This document shows, in pieces, positions 7,175 through 16,423 of a DNA stretch of 36,369 bases. Both the position numbers and the translations under genes were made by a program. Position 1 is the first letter of the stretch. The number at the start of each line of letters is the position of its first letter. Source of the DNA: JBGZFC01 sp964631255 (lineage in GTDB: Bacteria; Bacteroidota; Bacteroidia; Bacteroidales; Dysgonomonadaceae); contig CAZVWS010000021.1 in the NCBI GenBank assembly GCA_964631255.1, positions 1 to 36,369 of the forward strand, given 5' to 3'. The notes beneath the pieces are model-generated. The model saw only the letters and a list, made by a program, of their open reading frames with translations. It made no database searches and was not told the DNA's origin.

Positions 7175-9577
7175 ATGAGTAACGATAAAACAGATCAAAA
7201 CAAAGCCAAGAAAAATCAAAAAACATCCAATCGGAAATACAATTTGATAAAACGACTTTGGATGATTTTCGCCATTTTTATTGGTGCGAATATTCTTTTC
7301 TTTTTCCTTATCTCGGTAGGAGCAATCGGTTATTTACCGCAGATAAACGAGTTAGAAAACCCGATTGACAAATACGCATCACAAGTAATATCGTCTGACG
7401 ATGAGCTGCTTTTTACCTTCTCCGAAAGTGATGACAACCGTATTTTTATCGATTATACCGATTTATCGTCGCACCTTATCGATGCGCTTATCTCTACCGA
7501 GGATGTTCGCTACTACTCCCATTCGGGAATTGATGCCATCGGTTTGGGACGTGCTATTTTCAAAACTTTGCTTTTGCAAGACGAAAGCAGCGGTGGCGGT
7601 AGTACCATTACCCAGCAATTGGCAAAATTGCTCTATTCCCCGCGAGCCAATAGTCGCCTCCAGCGTTACACCCAAAAACCGATAGAATGGGTTATCGCTA
7701 CCAAATTGGAGCGATTTTATACCAAAGACGAGATTATCAATCTCTATCTCAACAAATACGATTTTAATTATAGCGCGGTAGGCATTGAGTCGGCGGCACG
7801 TACCTACTTCAACAAAAGACCCAATGAACTCAACATACAAGAATCTGCCATGCTCGTCGGGATGTTGAAAAACTCGGCACTCTACAATCCCGTGCGAAGA
7901 CCCGATGTTACAAAAAACAGGCGCAATGTGGTTTTGGCTCAGATGCATAAGGCGGGGCACTTAACTACACAACAGAAAGATTCGTTGCAACAATTGCCGT
8001 TGGATATAAATTTCAATCGGGTGTCGCACGTCGATATTCCGGCTCCTTATTATCGCCAACATTTGGCTAAAATAATGATGGCAAAAAAACCTGAGTTGAA
8101 AAATTATCCATCCTGGCAAAAACAGCAATTTGTGGAAGACTCTATTTCGTGGGAGAAAAATCCACTTTATGGATGGTGCAACAAAAACCAAAAAGCCGAT
8201 GGCTCAAACTACAACATCTATACCGACGGATTAAAAATATATTCAACCATCGACAGCCGTATCCAGAAATATGCCGAAGAGGCTGTTAGTGAACATCTTG
8301 GCGGATATTTGCAACCGCATTTCACTTCGGAGAAAAAAGGCAAAAAATATGCACCTTATTCCAGTGCCGTTGCCGATAAGATAGAAACACTCATGAAAAC
8401 CGCCATGAAGCAAACCGAGCGATATCGTTTGTTGAAAAAAAGCGGAATGAGCGAAGAGAAAATTCTTTCCGAATTTAAAGACAAACCAGTGGAAATGAAA
8501 GTGTTCTCATGGCAAGGCGAAATTGATACATTGATGACACCTTGGGATTCTATTCGCTATCACAAAACCTTTTTACGTGCCGGTTTTGTCGCGTTAAGTC
8601 CATTGACCGGTCAGGTGAAAGCGTATGTAGGCGGTCCCAATTTCAAATTCTTCAAATACGATATGGTGAGCACCGGCAAACGCCAAATAGGTTCTACCAT
8701 CAAACCATATTTATATACCCTTGCCATGGAAGAGGGAATGACCCCATGCGACGGTATGATTCACGGACCGGTAACCATTACCGCAGAAACCGGAATACCT
8801 TGGACTCCCCGAAATTCGCGTGGTGCCAGGGGCGATTTTGTCTCCATCAAATGGGGATTGCAAAATTCCGACAATTGGGTTACGGCATACTTGATGAGTC
8901 TGTTTTCACCCTACGCTTTTGCTCGCTTGCTCAAATCGTTCGGACTAAAAAGCCCAATCGACCCTGTTGTCTCCCTCGCTTTGGGACCAAACGATGCGTC
9001 GGTTTACGAAATGGCGGGAGCATACACCGCTTTTATCAACAAAGGTATTCGCATTGAGCCTCTTTTGGTTACTCGCATCGAAGACTCTTTTGGCAATGTT
9101 GTAACCACTTTCGTACCCGAGATGCAAGAAATATTCAGCGAAAGTACATCTTACAAAATGTTGGATATGCTGAAGGCTGTAGTTGATGGCGGTACGGGAA
9201 GTCGTTTGCGCCGGGTGTATAATTTGAAAGGCGAGATGGGCGGAAAAACCGGTACGACCAACGACAACTCCGATGCTTGGTTCATGTCATTCACGCCACA
9301 GTTGGTTGCTTCGTGCTGGATTGGTGGTGAAGAACCATCCATTCACTTCGACAGAATGGCGTATGGACAAGGTGCGGCGGCAGCATTGCCCGTTCATGGT
9401 TTGTTTTATCAGAAAATTTATGCCGATTCGAGTATAGACTTGAAAGACGATGGCGTTTTTGAAATTCCGGAAGAGTATAAAAATCCTTGTGCCGGCAACA
9501 AAAACTATTCGTCGGGCTACTATTACAATTCCGAACCAATCAAGGAGAGCGAAGGAATCGACGATTTGTTCAACTAA
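7175..9577 (+). CDS. mrcA: Bifunctional class A penicillin-binding protein (transglycosylase/transpeptidase)
   Basis: PBP1A-like enzyme, 800 aa, that polymerises and crosslinks peptidoglycan outside the inner membrane. An Asn/Lys-rich cytoplasmic tail precedes one membrane segment (about residues 30-50). The GT51 domain follows with the catalytic STEDVRYYSHSGID (Glu109) and GGGSTITQQLAKLL. The transpeptidase domain has GSTIK (Ser507 nucleophile), SDN (565-567) and KTGT (691-694). All catalytic motifs are intact. ATG at 7175 is preferred over an in-frame TTG at 7163. The gene is monocistronic: its own -7 box precedes it and a strong terminator follows it. Confidence 0.95.
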   Translation: MSNDKTDQNKAKKNQKTSNRKYNLIKRLWMIFAIFIGANILFFFLISVGAIGYLPQINELENPIDKYASQVISSDDELLFTFSESDDNRIFIDYTDLSSHLIDALISTEDVRYYSHSGIDAIGLGRAIFKTLLLQDESSGGGSTITQQLAKLLYSPRANSRLQRYTQKPIEWVIATKLERFYTKDEIINLYLNKYDFNYSAVGIESAARTYFNKRPNELNIQESAMLVGMLKNSALYNPVRRPDVTKNRRNVVLAQMHKAGHLTTQQKDSLQQLPLDINFNRVSHVDIPAPYYRQHLAKIMMAKKPELKNYPSWQKQQFVEDSISWEKNPLYGWCNKNQKADGSNYNIYTDGLKIYSTIDSRIQKYAEEAVSEHLGGYLQPHFTSEKKGKKYAPYSSAVADKIETLMKTAMKQTERYRLLKKSGMSEEKILSEFKDKPVEMKVFSWQGEIDTLMTPWDSIRYHKTFLRAGFVALSPLTGQVKAYVGGPNFKFFKYDMVSTGKRQIGSTIKPYLYTLAMEEGMTPCDGMIHGPVTITAETGIPWTPRNSRGARGDFVSIKWGLQNSDNWVTAYLMSLFSPYAFARLLKSFGLKSPIDPVVSLALGPNDASVYEMAGAYTAFINKGIRIEPLLVTRIEDSFGNVVTTFVPEMQEIFSESTSYKMLDMLKAVVDGGTGSRLRRVYNLKGEMGGKTGTTNDNSDAWFMSFTPQLVASCWIGGEEPSIHFDRMAYGQGAAAALPVHGLFYQKIYADSSIDLKDDGVFEIPEEYKNPCAGNKNYSSGYYYNSEPIKESEGIDDLFN

Positions 9578-9583
9578 ATAAAT

Positions 9584-9634
9584 AAAAAACGTGAGTCTGA
9601 CGTTGCAAAAAAACAACTAAACTCACGTTTTTTT
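9584..9634 (+). terminator. Intrinsic terminator after the class A PBP gene
   Basis: Arms AAAAAACGTGAGT and ACTCACGTTTTTT pair perfectly across a 24-nt loop and end in a T-run. It lies directly after the stop codon at 9575-9577. Confidence 0.85.
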
Positions 9635-9688
9635 ACAGCTTTCAACAGAGCAATTCATCCACTAGTATTGACTTCATTTTATTTTATT

Positions 9689-10666
9689 ATGCGCACGTTC
9701 ATATTCATCATCACCTTGTTTCTATTCAATTTTGGTTGCTCGGGAGCGATCAACGATTCTACGACAGAATCGTCAGAAAATAGAGTGAAAATTGTTCGGT
9801 TCGATACCGATTTCTACAACCATCTATCGGGAGTGGAGGAGTTTAGCGATACCACCATGCAGGAGAAATATGCCGATTTTTTGCCCTTCTTTTCTGTAAT
9901 TACCATCGGCAGCGAGGAGGTAGATTGGGCAAAATGGCAAAGATATTTTTCTCATCCGCAATTGCACCAATTGTATGCCGATACCGAACAAACTTTTGCC
10001 GATTTATCGGCTGTTGAAGAAGAACTTACATTGGCTGCATCTATAGCTGCTGATAATTTCGATAAAAAATTACCTGCTTTTTATGCGCACGTGTCGGGTT
10101 TAAAACAGAATGCCATCGTGTCCGATTCACTTATTTCGCTTTCGTTGGATAAATATTTGGGTAGTGATTACGAGCTTTACAAATCGTTTTTTGAACCCTA
10201 CCAACGGGTGGATATGTCTGCCGAGCACATCGCCAAAGATTATTTGAAAGCGTGGATTTTATCAGAAATAATTACCGAAACCAATCACAAAGATTTATTG
10301 CAAGCCATTGTTGCCGAAGGCAAAGTTTTATATCTGCTACAAACTTTGTTGCCAAACAGAAACCAAACGGAGTTGTTGGGCTATTCTGCCAAACAGATGG
10401 AGTGGAGCACCAAAAACGAGAAACAAATTTGGCGAACTATCATCGGTAGAAAACATCTGTACGGAACCGATGCACTCGTTATATCGGGATATATAAGCGA
10501 TGCGTCTTATACCACTGCATTGGCTCCCGATTCTGCACCGCGAATTGGACAGTACATTGGTTGGCAAATTGTAAACAGATACATGAAAAACAGCAAAAAA
10601 ACAATAGACGAACTACTGCAAGAACCTGCCGATGAGGTTTTGCGAATTTCAAAATACAATCCTTGA
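9689..10666 (+). CDS. gldB: Gliding motility lipoprotein GldB
   Basis: 325-aa lipoprotein of the GldB family, required for gliding in Flavobacterium johnsoniae and conserved also in non-gliding Bacteroidota (family knowledge). Signal peptide MRTFIFIITLFLFNFGC gives a lipobox Cys at residue 17. Family-typical stretches are KIVRFDTDFYNHLSG, the DFLPFF segment, SLDKYLG and YIGWQIVNRYM near the C-terminus. ATG at 9689 is chosen over a TTG at 9668 because it gives a proper lipoprotein signal. It converges with the next gene, with only 16 bp between the stops. Confidence 0.85.
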   Translation: MRTFIFIITLFLFNFGCSGAINDSTTESSENRVKIVRFDTDFYNHLSGVEEFSDTTMQEKYADFLPFFSVITIGSEEVDWAKWQRYFSHPQLHQLYADTEQTFADLSAVEEELTLAASIAADNFDKKLPAFYAHVSGLKQNAIVSDSLISLSLDKYLGSDYELYKSFFEPYQRVDMSAEHIAKDYLKAWILSEIITETNHKDLLQAIVAEGKVLYLLQTLLPNRNQTELLGYSAKQMEWSTKNEKQIWRTIIGRKHLYGTDALVISGYISDASYTTALAPDSAPRIGQYIGWQIVNRYMKNSKKTIDELLQEPADEVLRISKYNP

Positions 10667-10682
10667 TGTAGGTTTTTTCTTT

Positions 10683-11786
10683 CTACCCCGATTTTTTCTG
10701 ACTTCTCAACCGATAAGCCAGCAAGGTAGTATTTTTCAGGTATTCAAATTCCAATTCAAAACACTCCGAAAATATATTTGCTCCGAGATTGTCTTCAATC
10801 TGTGCTTCCGTCCACAGTTTTCCGTCGGAAAGGTGCAACTGATTGAAAATATTATCATCCTCAATTTCCGAAACAAAGAGAAAGATAAGTCGTTTGGTGG
10901 TGTCGTTCTCAAATATATATTTCAACAAAAAACGCAGCGGAAGATCGTCGCTGCCACACTCTTTACGGATGCTGTTGTGCACGGCTTCATCTATCTCGTG
11001 GTTGAAATGCATGTATTTCTCAAACGGATAATCCAACATGCCCGGATTCAACAATCTGCCTTGTCCTCTGTTTTTTAGATAAATACATCCTTTGTAGATT
11101 AGGGCTACTCGCACTACCGGATGCATGAATTTATTTTTCAAATCTTTGGTTACCGATTTAGCTACCTTGCCCGTTACATTGCCTTGCTCGGTAACCACCG
11201 GCAGCCACTCCTCTTCAATCAATTTCTTGTCTAATATTTTGAGCCGAATGCTCTCCAAGACATAGATGGTAATCAAAGTCAACTGACAACTCAGTACTAC
11301 AACCAAGTGGTCAGCCGATTGATTTCCTGCGGAGATGAAAGAGAAATAGAGCGAAATAATCAGTAAATGAATCGTGAGACCGTATTGCGAATGAAGCGAT
11401 ACCCGAAAAGACTCTGCTATGTAATTCTTCGTAAGTGGATTTTTGTTTCTTGCTTGTCGCAACAAGATTCCAGGACTAAAGACATACATGGAAAAAAGTG
11501 CCAAAACAAAGATAACCTCCACAAAAACAAATACGGCAATATCCGATAGTTTTGGAAACACAAAAAACGATAATGGGAGAGCAATGGCAAATGTGATAAC
11601 AGAAATGGTGTGGATGGGTCTGCTGTGTTTTTTAATCAAAAATCTGCCTACGATGGACAAGAGTAGCGCAATGCCGGTTGCCAAACGTACGTCTGTTTGC
11701 CCCACCAACAAAGAAAACACCAGCAAATAGATTAAACCAATTGCCGGATTTCTTAATATCTTCTGTATTCCTTTCGAATCACCCAT
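10683..11786 (-). CDS. Multi-pass membrane protein with degenerate Nudix-like C-terminal domain
   Basis: 367 aa of unassigned function. Residues 1-185 hold about six hydrophobic segments (roughly 12-30, 33-50, 58-78, 83-104, 137-152, 160-178). Residues about 195-345 resemble a Nudix fold: LPVVTEQGNVTGKVAKS is like the start of isopentenyl-diphosphate isomerase-type Nudix proteins, followed by HPVVRVALIYKGCIYLKNR. The position of the Nudix box (about 250-278) reads DEAVHNSIRKECG and lacks the REUxEE metal-binding core, so hydrolase activity is unlikely. The Nudix assignment is by eye and is an inference. No operon partner; it is separated from DPP IV by a terminator. Confidence 0.7.
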   Translation of the reverse strand: MGDSKGIQKILRNPAIGLIYLLVFSLLVGQTDVRLATGIALLLSIVGRFLIKKHSRPIHTISVITFAIALPLSFFVFPKLSDIAVFVFVEVIFVLALFSMYVFSPGILLRQARNKNPLTKNYIAESFRVSLHSQYGLTIHLLIISLYFSFISAGNQSADHLVVVLSCQLTLITIYVLESIRLKILDKKLIEEEWLPVVTEQGNVTGKVAKSVTKDLKNKFMHPVVRVALIYKGCIYLKNRGQGRLLNPGMLDYPFEKYMHFNHEIDEAVHNSIRKECGSDDLPLRFLLKYIFENDTTKRLIFLFVSEIEDDNIFNQLHLSDGKLWTEAQIEDNLGANIFSECFELEFEYLKNTTLLAYRLRSQKKSG

Positions 11787-11876
11787 TTGCGAATTTTTGT
11801 AGTTGCTATTCTACTTCATTTTCTACGATAAACTTTTCAGTATAATAACAACCAATAGTCGCTTTTGTTTAATACG

Positions 11877-11921
11877 AAAAAACCCGCAAACTCCTATTCG
11901 TGTGCATGAGTCGGCGGGTTT
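11877..11921 (-). terminator. Intrinsic terminator after DPP IV
   Basis: On the minus strand, AAACCCGC and GCGGGTTT arms enclose a 26-nt loop and run into TTTTTTCG. It begins 19 bp beyond the DPP IV stop codon. Confidence 0.8.
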
Positions 11922-11939
11922 ACTTGGGTGAATGCTGAT

Positions 11940-14099
11940 TTACAGATTCTTTTTGTAGTAGTCGATAACTTTGTTGTACAAATATTCGCGACTGTTTCCT
12001 CCATTGATGAAATGGTCTTTGTCGGGGAAATAAAACATATCGAATTTTTTATCGGCAGCGATGAGTGCGCGCGAGTATTCGATGATGTTTTGAAAATGCA
12101 CATTGTCGTCTGCCGTGCCGTGAACGACCAACAAATTGCCTTGCAACTGATCTACATAAGCCATTGCCGAGCCTTTCTCGTAGCCCGAAGCATTTTGTTG
12201 CGGCGTACGCATAAATCGCTCCGCGTAAACCGTGTCGTAAAAACGCCAATCGGTAACCGGAGCTATGGCAACACCCGCTTTGAAAGTACCATTGCCGCGG
12301 CTCATGCTCATCAACACGTTGTAGCCACCGTAGCTCCAACCCCAAATGCCAATTCGGTCGGCATTCACGTAGGGCAACGAGCCCAAATAGCGGGCGGCTG
12401 CAACCTGGTCGTCCGATTCTAAAATACCCAAATTCAGGTAGGTGCTTTTTCTGAACTCTTCGCCACGTGCGCCGGTGCCACGCCCATCAATGCAAGCAAC
12501 TAAAATGCCCTCGTTGAGCAGTGCGTAGTGCCAATCGGGAGTATATCGGTCGAAAACCTGTTGCGAGTTGGGCCCGCTATACTGAATCATTACGACCGGA
12601 TATTGGCGCGACGAATCAAAATTGGCAGGTTTCAAAATCCAGCCATTGAGTTGAGTTTTGCCATCGTTTGCTGGAACGGCAATGAATTCTTTTTGCGGCA
12701 ATGCGTTTGTTGCCAATGTGCTGCGCAAATCCTGGTTGTCTTCCAACAGACGAACCTGTTTGCCGGCGGCATCGTGCAACGAAATCACGTTTGGTGTATT
12801 GGAATCGGAGCAGCGGAGAACAAAAAATTGACCGTTCTCGCTAAAAGTAGCACTGTTGAAACCTGCTTGTTTCGATAGTTTTTGCGGTTGTCCTTTGTCA
12901 ATGGAGATTTTGTAAATATTTCGGCGGAGCGGACTTTCGTCGGCAGCTTCGTAAAAAACGGTATTGTTTTGTTTGTCTATTGCCAACAAATCGGTAACAT
13001 CGTATTTGCCCGACGTGAGTTGCTTTTGCAACGTACCCGACATGCCGTATATATAAATGTGGCTAAATCCGTCTCTCTCGGAAACGTACGTGAATCGGTC
13101 TTTCAAAAAATGAATTGACTTCAGCCACTCCGAATCCACGTAATATTTGCTTTCTTCTCTCAAAATGAGTTTGGAAACCGTGGTGCGCGGGTTGGCAAAA
13201 TACATATCGAAACGGTTTTGGTCGCGATTGAGCGTCATTACAGCCAACTCTTCGGCATTTTGCGTGAAAGCGATGCGCGGGATGTAACCGTCGGCATCCA
13301 ACGGCACTTGCAAGGTGCGGGTGGTACGTGCCTCGATGTCGAAAACACGAACCTCCACGTTGGAGTTTTTCTCGCCCGGTTTCGGATATTTAAATTGGTA
13401 ATAGCCCGGATATAGTTTTTGGTTGTAGGTTTGGAAAGAGAACTGTTTCACATCGCTTTCGTCGGTACGAACGAAGGCAAGTACCCGGTTGTCGGGCGAA
13501 AATTCCATCAAACGGGTCGTTCCAAACTCCTCTTCGTACACCCAATCGGTGGCACCGTTTATAATTTTATTTATTTCGCCGTCTTTGGTAATTTGTGATT
13601 CTGTGTCGAAATCGAATTTGGCGAGCCAAATATTGTTATCGCTCACGTAAGCCAACATTTTGCCGTCGGGCGAAAACGTAGGAATCATCTGTTTATATGC
13701 GTTTTGTGTAAGTTTTCGCAGCAAGTTGCGCCTCACATCGTGGTAATAATACGTGGCACGAAACGAGTGACGGTAAATTTGCTCCCGCTCGCGATAAACG
13801 AGCACCCGATTTTCATCGGGGCTTACCTGAAATCCTTGAAATGTATCAAACCTGCAATCGCGCGCCGTACGTGTGTTGAAAAGCGTATCTACCGCCTTGC
13901 CGGTGGCGTAACTAAATTTGATAACAGCCGTTCGCTGCGCGTCGGTTTGGTAATAGTGCAACCCATCTGCCGACGACTCCATGGCGGGCACTCCTTTCGG
14001 ACTAAATTTGCCCGACAGAATATCGTTTAACGTGTAGTTTTGTGCCTTGGCAATAAAAAGGCTGCTCGCTACAAGAAAGAATAGAATTGATTTTTTCAT
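11940..14099 (-). CDS. dpp4: Secreted dipeptidyl peptidase IV (S9B)
   Basis: Serine exopeptidase that removes X-Pro or X-Ala dipeptides from peptide N-termini; 719 aa. Signal peptide MKKSILFFLVASSLFIAKAQ indicates export. The N-terminal beta-propeller carries DWVYEEEFG, the Glu-Glu motif that binds the substrate amino terminus in DPP IV. The C-terminal alpha/beta-hydrolase domain has GWSYGGYN with Ser589, HGTADDNVHF with Asp664, and DKDHFINGG with His696; the 75- and 32-residue spacings are close to those in human DPP IV. Start at 14099 is preferred over an upstream in-frame start at 14177 because the signal peptide begins there. Confidence 0.94.
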   Translation of the reverse strand: MKKSILFFLVASSLFIAKAQNYTLNDILSGKFSPKGVPAMESSADGLHYYQTDAQRTAVIKFSYATGKAVDTLFNTRTARDCRFDTFQGFQVSPDENRVLVYREREQIYRHSFRATYYYHDVRRNLLRKLTQNAYKQMIPTFSPDGKMLAYVSDNNIWLAKFDFDTESQITKDGEINKIINGATDWVYEEEFGTTRLMEFSPDNRVLAFVRTDESDVKQFSFQTYNQKLYPGYYQFKYPKPGEKNSNVEVRVFDIEARTTRTLQVPLDADGYIPRIAFTQNAEELAVMTLNRDQNRFDMYFANPRTTVSKLILREESKYYVDSEWLKSIHFLKDRFTYVSERDGFSHIYIYGMSGTLQKQLTSGKYDVTDLLAIDKQNNTVFYEAADESPLRRNIYKISIDKGQPQKLSKQAGFNSATFSENGQFFVLRCSDSNTPNVISLHDAAGKQVRLLEDNQDLRSTLATNALPQKEFIAVPANDGKTQLNGWILKPANFDSSRQYPVVMIQYSGPNSQQVFDRYTPDWHYALLNEGILVACIDGRGTGARGEEFRKSTYLNLGILESDDQVAAARYLGSLPYVNADRIGIWGWSYGGYNVLMSMSRGNGTFKAGVAIAPVTDWRFYDTVYAERFMRTPQQNASGYEKGSAMAYVDQLQGNLLVVHGTADDNVHFQNIIEYSRALIAADKKFDMFYFPDKDHFINGGNSREYLYNKVIDYYKKNL

Positions 14100-14132
14100 T
14101 GTAATATATCTGTTTGTTGTTTGTTTCAGCTG

Positions 14133-14140
14133 CAAAAATA
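14133..14140 (-). promoter_or_regulatory. -7 box upstream of DPP IV
   Basis: TATTTTTG followed by CAGC on the minus strand, 33 bp before the start codon at 14099. It fits TAnnTTTG. No clear -33 TTTG at the expected distance. Confidence 0.45.
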
Positions 14141-14240
14141 AGCAATTTTTTTGGTTGGAGGGTATAATTTTATCCATTGTCAGAATGCGACAATTATTTC
14201 GGGTAATAATAGTCTTTTTGTTTTTGTTTATATCCGGCTG

Positions 14241-15704
14241 TTATGCTGTTGTTACCACTCCGTGAATATCCTCTACAAATTGCCTGATTTTTACGGTGTT
14301 TTGTCCGTACACTTTCAGCCAATCGAACTCGGTAAATGGTTCTTTGTTGGTAAGAATTTGACTGTTTATATCGCCGTTTACGCTTACATAATCGAGAATA
14401 GATTTCAGGTATTCCAACTGAACCGAATTGAGCGAATTGGTGTCAATAAACTGCGAGAATTTCTGCAAAGCCGTCTCACGCTCAATGCCGACAAGCGAAC
14501 GGATAAAGATAGCTACATTTCCGTAGATTTTATTGGCGGTGTATTTCTCGTAATCGTCTTTGCTTCCCAATTCCTGCCACAGTACTTTTTCCAACTGACG
14601 GATGTCGCTGTTGGTAAGCTGTTCCAAATTTTTGATTTTCTGAATGACAGGATTATCGCTGTTTTCGCTCAGGTATTCCAATACTTTTTGCTTGTAGGAA
14701 ACAATCAGTCTTGGTTTTCCGACAGTTTCACCATCCGTAAATTCATCTTTAATATCAATGATAAAAGTTTTCTTCTCTTTGCCGTCAATAAAAATCATCA
14801 GTTCCCGAAGGTCCCTGCGTACTCTTTCAAGTTCGGACACAGATACATCTTCCCAAAACTTTTCGGTCTGTACTTCTTTTATCACAACCAATTTGGCTTT
14901 TACCTGCGGAATACTCACTTTCTTTTGCAGAGCTTCGGCAATGGCTACCACCGTTTCAATATTCTTTTCGGCTTTCACTTCTTCGTCCAATAACGAAAGC
15001 TCAATCAAAAACATTATCAAATCAAATCGCTTCGGGTTTTCATCTTCCAACGTGGCGGGTAAAAGTGGTGAAATATGGCTTCTGATTTCCACGCCGTCCA
15101 CAGCCGACACGTACTCCCACGATTTTTCAGAAGTGTATTTGTCCACCATTTGCCAAGCGTTACGCACATCAATATGTTTTCGGTTCAAGTCCGTACTTGT
15201 GCCCTCGATGAGGTCTGCTTCCCAATGTCCAAATTCTTCTCTATTGTTTATTTTTTCATCTCTTTCTTCAATACTTACCCGGTCTTTAATCTTTACTTTA
15301 CAACCGTTTATTAGAGTTCGTTTACGATGCTTTAGCTTGTGTCTTAACTGTTTATATAGTTTACCTCCATTCTTTTTGTCTTCTCGTATAAATTGGTAAA
15401 TGCGTTCTGTGCTTACCATTGCAATGCCGTTAACTTTGCAATAACCCATTATTTGTTCGGGCGACCATTGCTCGTTTTCTAAATAATCGCGAACACGCTT
15501 TTCAACTGATGAGGTAAATCTTCTGTTCCAAGTATAACGTTCCTTTCTTTCGATAGAAAGTTTCTGGGCGGTTTGTGCATTGTAAATGCCTCTTTTATCG
15601 CCATTACGTTTGAGTTCTCGACATATAGTGGAGGGACTAACGTCTAATTCTTTTGCTATTTCTTTTTGTCGTACTCCTCTTTTATGTAAGGTCGGTAGAT
15701 TCAA
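14241..15704 (-). pseudogene. In-frame chimera: IS30-type transposase N-terminus joined to HsdR C-terminal region
   Basis: One uninterrupted 487-codon frame made of two unrelated parts. Residues 1 to about 170 are an IS30-family transposase: helix-turn-helix QKEIAKELDVSPSTICREL (14-31), WSPEQIMGYC, ERIYQFIREDKKNGGKLY and FGHWEADLIEG with the first DDE aspartate (D164). The second Asp and the Glu are missing. From about residue 174 (RKHIDVRNAWQMVDKY) onward it reads as the C-terminal region of a type I restriction HsdR subunit, for example FWEDVSVSELERVRRDLREL, KIKNLEQLTNSDIRQLEK and VLWQELG; the nuclease and helicase domains are absent. The junction lies near 15177-15200. The frame begins with TTG at 15704, has a stop 18 bp upstream, and the usual IS30 N-terminal residues look trimmed. 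Both activities should be dead. Expression is unknown. Confidence 0.8.
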
Positions 15705-15831
15705 CCAGCAAATGCAATTTTATTATTTACAAAGTTATGAAAAATTTCGAATGGTTTTTTGTAGTTTGGCTTTTTTCTTGGACACCGTTATTTTATTCGG
15801 TTATGCGCTGTGCGCTTGTGGTTGGTATATT

Positions 15832-16389
15832 TTATTTGTTTCTGCTTCTGAATTTCCACGGACTTTCGGGGTTCGGTTGGCTCCAGAGTCCGATTTTTTC
15901 TTCTCGCGCATCCGATTCTAATTGGCTGTAACGCTCATAATCTTCCTTGTTATTGGTTCGTCGGTATTGCCAAGCCAAACCGTTTTTTAGCATTTCTGCG
16001 CCCACATCTTTGCCATCGGGCGTGAAAACTTGAACTAGTTTTCGGTTGTATTTATCGTCAGATTCTACCATTACGACTTTTATTTGTTTTTGGAAGATTA
16101 AATCGGATAATTGTTTGCGTGCTTCGTTGCTAAAGGGTTGCGATTTTTCGGGGGCATCGATACCGTGAATGCGAAACCGGAGTTTTTGCTTTTCATCGGT
16201 CAGTCCCGTGAAAGAGTCACCATCGGCTATACCCACGACTTGCACGGTATAATTTTGTTTATCGGAAACTTGCCGTAAGTTATTCCACAAATTTATTTTT
16301 GTCGAAAAAACTATCGCCATCACAAACGATGCGAATGTAATAATGATTATCTTTTTTCTTTTTTTTGAATAGTGAGTTGCTTTACTCAT
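15832..16389 (-). CDS. Membrane-anchored thermonuclease-family protein (SNase domain)
   Basis: 185 aa. A basic N-terminus and one hydrophobic segment (about residues 12-28) suggest a signal anchor or uncleaved signal, placing the enzyme outside the cytoplasm. The staphylococcal nuclease fold follows: GIADGDSFTG, LRFRIHGIDAPEKSQPF, DKYNRKLVQVF and ALAWQYRR-like GLAWQYRRTNN, then EARE-like DAREEKIGLW near the end. The catalytic Arg/Glu/Arg arrangement appears intact. Expected Ca2+-dependent DNA/RNA cleavage. It lies 34 bp after the DUF2461 gene on the same strand, so probably one transcript. Confidence 0.9.
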   Translation of the reverse strand: MSKATHYSKKRKKIIIITFASFVMAIVFSTKINLWNNLRQVSDKQNYTVQVVGIADGDSFTGLTDEKQKLRFRIHGIDAPEKSQPFSNEARKQLSDLIFQKQIKVVMVESDDKYNRKLVQVFTPDGKDVGAEMLKNGLAWQYRRTNNKEDYERYSQLESDAREEKIGLWSQPNPESPWKFRSRNK

Positions 16390-16423
16390 AGTTGATTTTC
16401 TTTCTGTTTTAGGGTTATTCCAA

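Noticed and set aside
9668..9688. TTG start for GldB at 9668
   Set aside because: It would add seven residues before the lipoprotein signal; the ATG at 9689 gives a normal signal peptide.
14100..14177. Extended N-terminus of DPP IV
   Set aside because: It would place 26 residues before a clear signal peptide and would include the -7 box region.
15737..15931. Hydrophobic 64-codon plus-strand frame (MKNFEWFFVVWLFSW...) next to the IS30/HsdR chimera
   Set aside because: It overlaps the 3' end of the thermonuclease gene by 100 bp on the opposite strand and has no -7 box or clear ribosome-binding region. The composition is what antisense reading of AT-rich DNA gives. A short toxin-like peptide cannot be excluded, but there is no support.
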